NCBI RefSeq assembly: GCF_014654365.1
Contig: NZ_BNAY01000010.1
Coordinates: 248,001-312,000, forward strand
Source of the DNA: Amycolatopsis oliviviridis
Lineage (GTDB): Bacteria > Actinomycetota > Actinomycetes > Mycobacteriales > Pseudonocardiaceae
Direction: 5' to 3'
DNA length: 64,000 bases
The notes under the pieces are model-generated. The model was given only the letters and a program-made list of their open reading frames with translations. It did not search any database and was not told where the DNA came from. Positions 60,413 through 64,000 of this stretch are shown here, piece by piece. Numbering within the stretch: the first letter of the stretch is position 1; each line of letters starts with the position of its first letter. Made by a program: the position numbers and the translations under genes.

Positions 60413-63105
60413 CAGCGGACCTCGGCGGGGACGGGAGCGGGCGCCATGGCGAGGCCCGCGACGGCGGTGGTGGGCAGCAGATCCCGAACGATGGCGAGAC
60501 TCTGGCAGGACACGGCGAACGTCGCGGCCCGGCTCGCGAACGCCTCTCTCAACCCGGCGCGCTGAGCGGTGGTGACGACGGTGTCCAGGTCGTCGAGGAA
60601 GACGAGCCCGACGCCTTCGTCGAGCGCGCGGCGGACTTCGCCGGCGGGATCGTCGGTTTCCTTGCAGGCGACGAAGGCGACGTTCCGGCGGACGGCGTGC
60701 GCGTGCTGCGGCAGCACCCGGCCGAGGATCTTCAGATCGCCGCGGACCTGCGGGACACGACCGGCGAGCGCGTACAGCAGGGCGCTCTTGCCCGCCGGAC
60801 CCGAACCGTGCACGGCCAGGATCTCCCCCGGCCCGATGTGCAGTTCGAGGTCGCGGAAGACGGTGCGGCCGCGATCGTCGTCGACGCGGAGGCCGGCGGC
60901 GCTGATCACTTCGAGCGAGCCGGGCGCCGGCCAGTCCGCGAGCCGGAGTTCGTGGACGAGTCCGTCGCCCTCGGCGTCGAACACCGGGAGTTTGCGGTCC
61001 AGCCACGGCGGCAGGCCCCAGGCGCGCGGGCCCAGCAACGCGAGGATCGCCGGGACGAGCGTCATCCGCACGAGGAAGGCGTCCACGAACACGCCGACGG
61101 CGAGACTGAACGCGATCGGTTTGATCGTGGCGCTGCCGTCGGGGACGAACGCGGCGAACACGCCCAGCATGATCACCGCCGCGGCGGTCACGACTCTCGA
61201 CGCGGACACGAAACCCGTCTCGATCGCCTTGTGCGCGTCGCCATGATGGACGTAGTCCTCCCGGATCCGGGACACGAGAAAGACCTCGTAGTCCATGGCG
61301 AGTCCGAAAAGGACGCCCATCAGGATGATCGGCAGGAAGCTGATCACGCTGCCGGTGCGGGTCACGCCCAGCGCGTCGGCCAGATGTCCCTGTCCGAACA
61401 CGAACGACGTGGCCCCGAACGCGGCACCGATCGAGAGCAAGTAGCCGAAGGTGGCCTTGAGCGGGACGAGTATCGAACGGAACACCATCGCCAGCAGCAC
61501 CAAGGAAAGCCCGACGACCAGGATGCCGAACGGCAGCAGCGCGTCGCCGAGCTGCGCGGACACGTCGATGCCGACGGCGGTGAACCCGGTGACCGCGGTC
61601 TGCACGCCGTAGCGGTCCTTGAACTGCCCTTCCATCGAGCGCAGCCGCTCGACGAGGTCGTCGGTCGCCTCGTCGTAGGCGCCGGTCGTGGGCACGACCT
61701 GGATGATCGCGGTGTCACCCTTGGGGTTCGGCGTGGCGAGCGGGACGACGGCGACGCCGGGGACCTTCCGGATGTCGTCGGCGATGCCGTTGGTGATCCC
61801 GACCGGGTCGGTGGTCGACAGGATGTCCGCGGTGACGACCAGCGGGCCGTTGAAACCGGGTCCGAAATGCTCGGCGACGACGTCGTAGGCGACGCGGGCC
61901 GGGGTGCCGTCCTCGTCGGTCCCGTTGTCCGGCAAGGCGAGCCGGAGATCCAGCGCGGGCACGGACGCCACCGCGAGCACGCCGACGATCAGCGCGATCG
62001 TCACCCACGGCGATTTCGTGGCGAGCCGGACCCAGCGCAGGCTGAACCGCGCCTTCTTCTCACGCTTCACCTTGCGCGGTTTCCTGGGCCGCAGCCGCTC
62101 GCCGGCGAACCCCAGCAGCGCCGGGATGAGCGTGATGGCCACGATCACCGCGACAGCCACCCCGCCCGCCGCCGCGACACCCATCACGGTCAGGAACGGG
62201 ATCCCGGCGACGAACAGGCCCAGCAGGGCGATCACCACGGTGAGCCCGGCGAAGATGACGGCGGATCCCGCGGTCGCGGTCGCCCTGGCGATGGACTCCT
62301 CGACTTCGAGGCCTTCGGCGAGCTGGTCGCGGTGGCGGGAAAGCAGGAAGAGCGCGTAGTCGATGCCGACGGCGAGGCCGAGCATGACCGCGAGCATCGG
62401 CGCCGTGGAGGACACCGTCGCCACCGACGTCGCCGCGTAGACCAGTGCCACCGAGACGCCGACGCCGAGGATCGCCGTCAGCAAAGGCATTCCCGCCGCG
62501 ATGAACGAACCGAACACCATCAGCAGCACCACGAGGGCGATGACGAGGCCGATGCCCTCGGTGGGGCTGAGCTTGGGCACCTTGTCCGAGAACGCGTCGC
62601 CGCCGGTGAGCACCTCGGTGCCGTGGCCGATCCGGTTCTCCAGGTCCTGCGCGATCCCGGCGAGCGCGGTCCTGGTCGACGGCTGGATGTCGGCCAGCCC
62701 GACGTCGAGCTGCACGGTGACCAGCGCGGCGCGGCCGTCCTTGGACACGGCGTCGTGCACGGCCGCGTCGAAAGGGTTCACCACCGTCGAGACCTGCGGT
62801 GCCCCGGTCAGCTCCGGCACCACCGCGGTGACCGCGTCTCGCACGAGGGCGGAATCGGCCCGCTGTCCTTCGGGGACGAGCACGACCAGCTGCGCCGACG
62901 TCCCGCTCACCTGCGGGAAGACCCGGCCGAGATGGTCGAGCGCCTCCTGGGACTCCGAACCGGGGATCGCGAACGTGTCGTCGGTGCCCTGGCCGAACAG
63001 CAGCGCCGCCCCGCCCGCGACGCACAGCATCACCAGCCACAACGCGGTGACCAGGACACGTCCGCGGGCGGCCAGCCTGCCGAGGCGGTAGAGGAATGAC
63101 GACAC
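60412..63105 (-). CDS. MMPL/RND transporter fused to a degenerate ABC-type ATPase domain
   Basis: 897 residues. Two RND halves (about 1-350 and 360-690), each with six helices; the first half has the GLAVGIDYALFLLSR and the second the GLAMDYEVFLVSR motif with proton-relay Asp residues. After a linker, residues about 725-895 look like an ABC ATPase: beta-rich start, Walker A GSGPAGKSA and Walker B VGLVFLDDLD, but no LSGGQ signature and a second Asp instead of the catalytic Glu. MMPL proteins export lipids or drugs by proton motive force, so an ABC-like tail is unusual. It overlaps the YhgE gene and is divergent from a TetR gene. Confidence 0.9.
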   Translation of the reverse strand: MSSFLYRLGRLAARGRVLVTALWLVMLCVAGGAALLFGQGTDDTFAIPGSESQEALDHLGRVFPQVSGTSAQLVVLVPEGQRADSALVRDAVTAVVPELTGAPQVSTVVNPFDAAVHDAVSKDGRAALVTVQLDVGLADIQPSTRTALAGIAQDLENRIGHGTEVLTGGDAFSDKVPKLSPTEGIGLVIALVVLLMVFGSFIAAGMPLLTAILGVGVSVALVYAATSVATVSSTAPMLAVMLGLAVGIDYALFLLSRHRDQLAEGLEVEESIARATATAGSAVIFAGLTVVIALLGLFVAGIPFLTVMGVAAAGGVAVAVIVAITLIPALLGFAGERLRPRKPRKVKREKKARFSLRWVRLATKSPWVTIALIVGVLAVASVPALDLRLALPDNGTDEDGTPARVAYDVVAEHFGPGFNGPLVVTADILSTTDPVGITNGIADDIRKVPGVAVVPLATPNPKGDTAIIQVVPTTGAYDEATDDLVERLRSMEGQFKDRYGVQTAVTGFTAVGIDVSAQLGDALLPFGILVVGLSLVLLAMVFRSILVPLKATFGYLLSIGAAFGATSFVFGQGHLADALGVTRTGSVISFLPIILMGVLFGLAMDYEVFLVSRIREDYVHHGDAHKAIETGFVSASRVVTAAAVIMLGVFAAFVPDGSATIKPIAFSLAVGVFVDAFLVRMTLVPAILALLGPRAWGLPPWLDRKLPVFDAEGDGLVHELRLADWPAPGSLEVISAAGLRVDDDRGRTVFRDLELHIGPGEILAVHGSGPAGKSALLYALAGRVPQVRGDLKILGRVLPQHAHAVRRNVAFVACKETDDPAGEVRRALDEGVGLVFLDDLDTVVTTAQRAGLREAFASRAATFAVSCQSLAIVRDLLPTTAVAGLAMAPAPVPAEVR

Positions 63106-63126
63106 GATCGGCTCCCGGCACTCGTT

Positions 63127-63176
63127 GGATACATGGCGTATCGTAATGCACTCTGTATCCGATTCACGATGTATCC
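63127..63176. promoter_or_regulatory. TetR operator cluster upstream of the MMPL operon
   Basis: GGATACAT (63127-63134) and its inverse ATGTATCC (63169-63176), plus GATAC-ATGGC-GTATC (63128-63142) and another TGTATCC (63154-63160). Repeated GTATCC/GGATAC half-sites in the 116-bp divergent gap suggest multi-dimer binding by the TetR protein encoded at 63222. Confidence 0.6.
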
Positions 63177-63221
63177 TGTCCCACAGCCGGGTGAACCGGG
63201 GGCGTACGAAAGAATGGCGAG

Positions 63222-63878
63222 ATGACCGAGGAGCGGGGCGCCACCATGACCAGGCGCCGGGCGGACACCCGCCGACGGCTGATCGACGCGGCGTACGAGG
63301 CCTTCTCCGAACACGGCATCCGGGACACCCCGGTCGAGCTGATCTGCGAGCGCGCCGGCTTCACCCGCGGCGCCTTCTACTCGAACTTCAGCTCGAAGGA
63401 AGACCTCTTCCTCGCCCTGTTCCAGGAAGAGACCGAGGTCCGGCTCCGGCGCTTCCACGACGCCACGGAGAGCGTGCTCGGCGAGGTGGTCGTCCGCGCG
63501 GACGAAGACCTCTCCCCCACCCTCGGGCGGATCGCCGACCTGTTCATGGTCGCGCTCAGCGCCGACAAGGACTGGTATCTGCTGTGCGCGGAATTCCGCA
63601 CCCAGGGCCTGCGGCAGCCGGAGATCCGCGACCGGATCGCCGACGCGTTCCGGTACTTCCACGCCGAGCTCGGCAAAGTCCTCGTCGGCGCGCTCGACCG
63701 GATGGGCCGGGAACTGACGATCTCGCCGGACGACGCGGTCCTCGTGCTGATCGCCCTGTACGAGCAGGGATTGCAGAACTACCTGCTGGACGGCAGCGAA
63801 CTCCCCGCCGACGGCCGGTTCGTCAGCGAGCTGATCCCGAAGGTGATGGCCTCCCTCGTCGTCCCCGCGCGAAGCTGA
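63222..63878 (+). CDS. TetR-family repressor of the MMPL-YhgE operon
   Basis: 218 residues from ATG 63222; ATG 63246 (MTRRRADTRRRL) is an alternative. Helix-turn-helix at about 30-70 (PVELICERAGFTRGAFYSNFSSKEDLFLAL), ligand domain about 85-215. The FYSNFSSKEDLF phrase is typical of regulators of lipid or drug exporters. Divergent from the transporter genes across a cluster of GTATCC repeats. Confidence 0.9.
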   Translation: MTEERGATMTRRRADTRRRLIDAAYEAFSEHGIRDTPVELICERAGFTRGAFYSNFSSKEDLFLALFQEETEVRLRRFHDATESVLGEVVVRADEDLSPTLGRIADLFMVALSADKDWYLLCAEFRTQGLRQPEIRDRIADAFRYFHAELGKVLVGALDRMGRELTISPDDAVLVLIALYEQGLQNYLLDGSELPADGRFVSELIPKVMASLVVPARS

Positions 63879-63891
63879 GGCGTCGCGAGCG

Positions 63892-63908
63892 TTTCATCGG
63901 GATTTCAT
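63892..63908 (+). promoter_or_regulatory. TTTCAT direct repeats before the last gene
   Basis: TTTCAT at 63892 and 63903, 11 bases apart, with GGG/GGC following each. One-turn spacing resembles a response-regulator box. It is 67 bases before the start of the truncated gene at 63975. Weak evidence because only two copies are visible. Confidence 0.35.
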
Positions 63909-63974
63909 GGCTCCGACCTACGGTTCCCGGCACGGATCCGCACCGGCGGTCCGGGAATCCCCGAGGAGACGTGC

Positions 63975-64000
63975 ATGAGCCCAGCCGGCCGGACCCCGTA
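63975..64000 (+). CDS. Start of an unidentified gene (truncated by the window end)
   Basis: ATG with GAGGAG 6 bases upstream and eight codons (MSPAGRTP) before the window ends. Too short to identify. The good ribosome site and the 96-bp gap after the TetR gene support a real start. Confidence 0.5.

Noticed and set aside
60697..63099. 800-codon plus-strand frame opposite the MMPL gene
   Set aside because: Antisense of a clear RND transporter; low-complexity Arg/Asp/Gly/His content.

Overview
The window is very GC-rich, with short intergenic gaps, many ATGA/TGATG/GTGA start-stop overlaps and abundant GTG starts. The gene content (IrtA/IrtB-type siderophore importer, DUF222-HNH protein, RsbR/S/T-type modules, CsoR-type copper boxes, many TetR and LysR regulators, MMPL and YhgE transporters) points to a chromosomal segment of a filamentous actinomycete. 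Pseudonocardiaceae (Amycolatopsis-like) fits best; the genus is inferred. I saw no rRNA, tRNA, CRISPR array, insertion sequence or prophage gene.

Layout. 1-2494: a truncated secreted protein, a papain-like-fold protein of unknown role and a YqhA-family membrane protein. 2502-8351: an operon read right to left (TetR, irtA with an N-terminal flavin reductase domain, irtB, alpha/beta hydrolase) behind a promoter carrying a good IdeR/DmdR1-type iron box. 8481-16228: an extracellular proteolysis region with a subtilisin-like and a trypsin-like protease in tandem, a LuxR/LAL regulator, and a C70-like cysteine protease followed by a membrane-anchored partner. 16328-21372: patatin-SDR-Baeyer-Villiger-type monooxygenase operon with a divergent TetR, then an AraC regulator; the gene set recalls the mycobacterial mymA operon. 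21465-28637: a probable C5-dicarboxylate locus (CitE-like lyase, mesaconyl-CoA-hydratase-like protein, class III CoA-transferase, acyl-CoA dehydrogenase, divergent LysR plus hydrolase, and an MHS-family permease). 28638-29087 is a gene-free gap. 29088-33091: DUF222-HNH protein, TetX-like monooxygenase with divergent TetR, TerC. 33131-36254: the threonine-degradation pair tdh-kbl, translationally coupled to a LysR gene.

36348-43709 is the most interesting stretch. It starts with a GNAT protein, an atypical SpoIIE phosphatase and a MarR regulator. Then comes a six-gene, tightly overlapping operon: RsbR-like STAS, RsbS-like STAS, RsbT-like kinase, HATPase-phosphatase fusion, SpoIIE phosphatase, and an ECF-type sigma factor with a C-terminal zinc-finger-like tail. 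A perfect 22-bp palindrome lies just upstream of the first start. This looks like stressosome-type partner switching wired to an ECF sigma factor, with no RsbV, RsbW or SigB in the operon.

43716-48882: ABC exporter with divergent TetR, CPBP protease, zinc alcohol dehydrogenase with divergent TetR and twin operators. 48889-52968: orphan RsbW-like ATPase and a copper operon (copZ, secreted protein, copA) under CsoR-type boxes, although no csoR is present. 52985-58279: two-component system divergent from a LolD/FtsX-type ABC exporter, with phased direct repeats between them. 58352-63878: YhgE/Pip protein and an MMPL transporter fused to a degenerate ABC-like ATPase domain, with divergent TetR. 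The window ends inside a new + strand gene.

A recurring structural feature is long, sometimes nested, palindromes at convergent gene ends (16235-16319, 47045-47144, 58302-58347).
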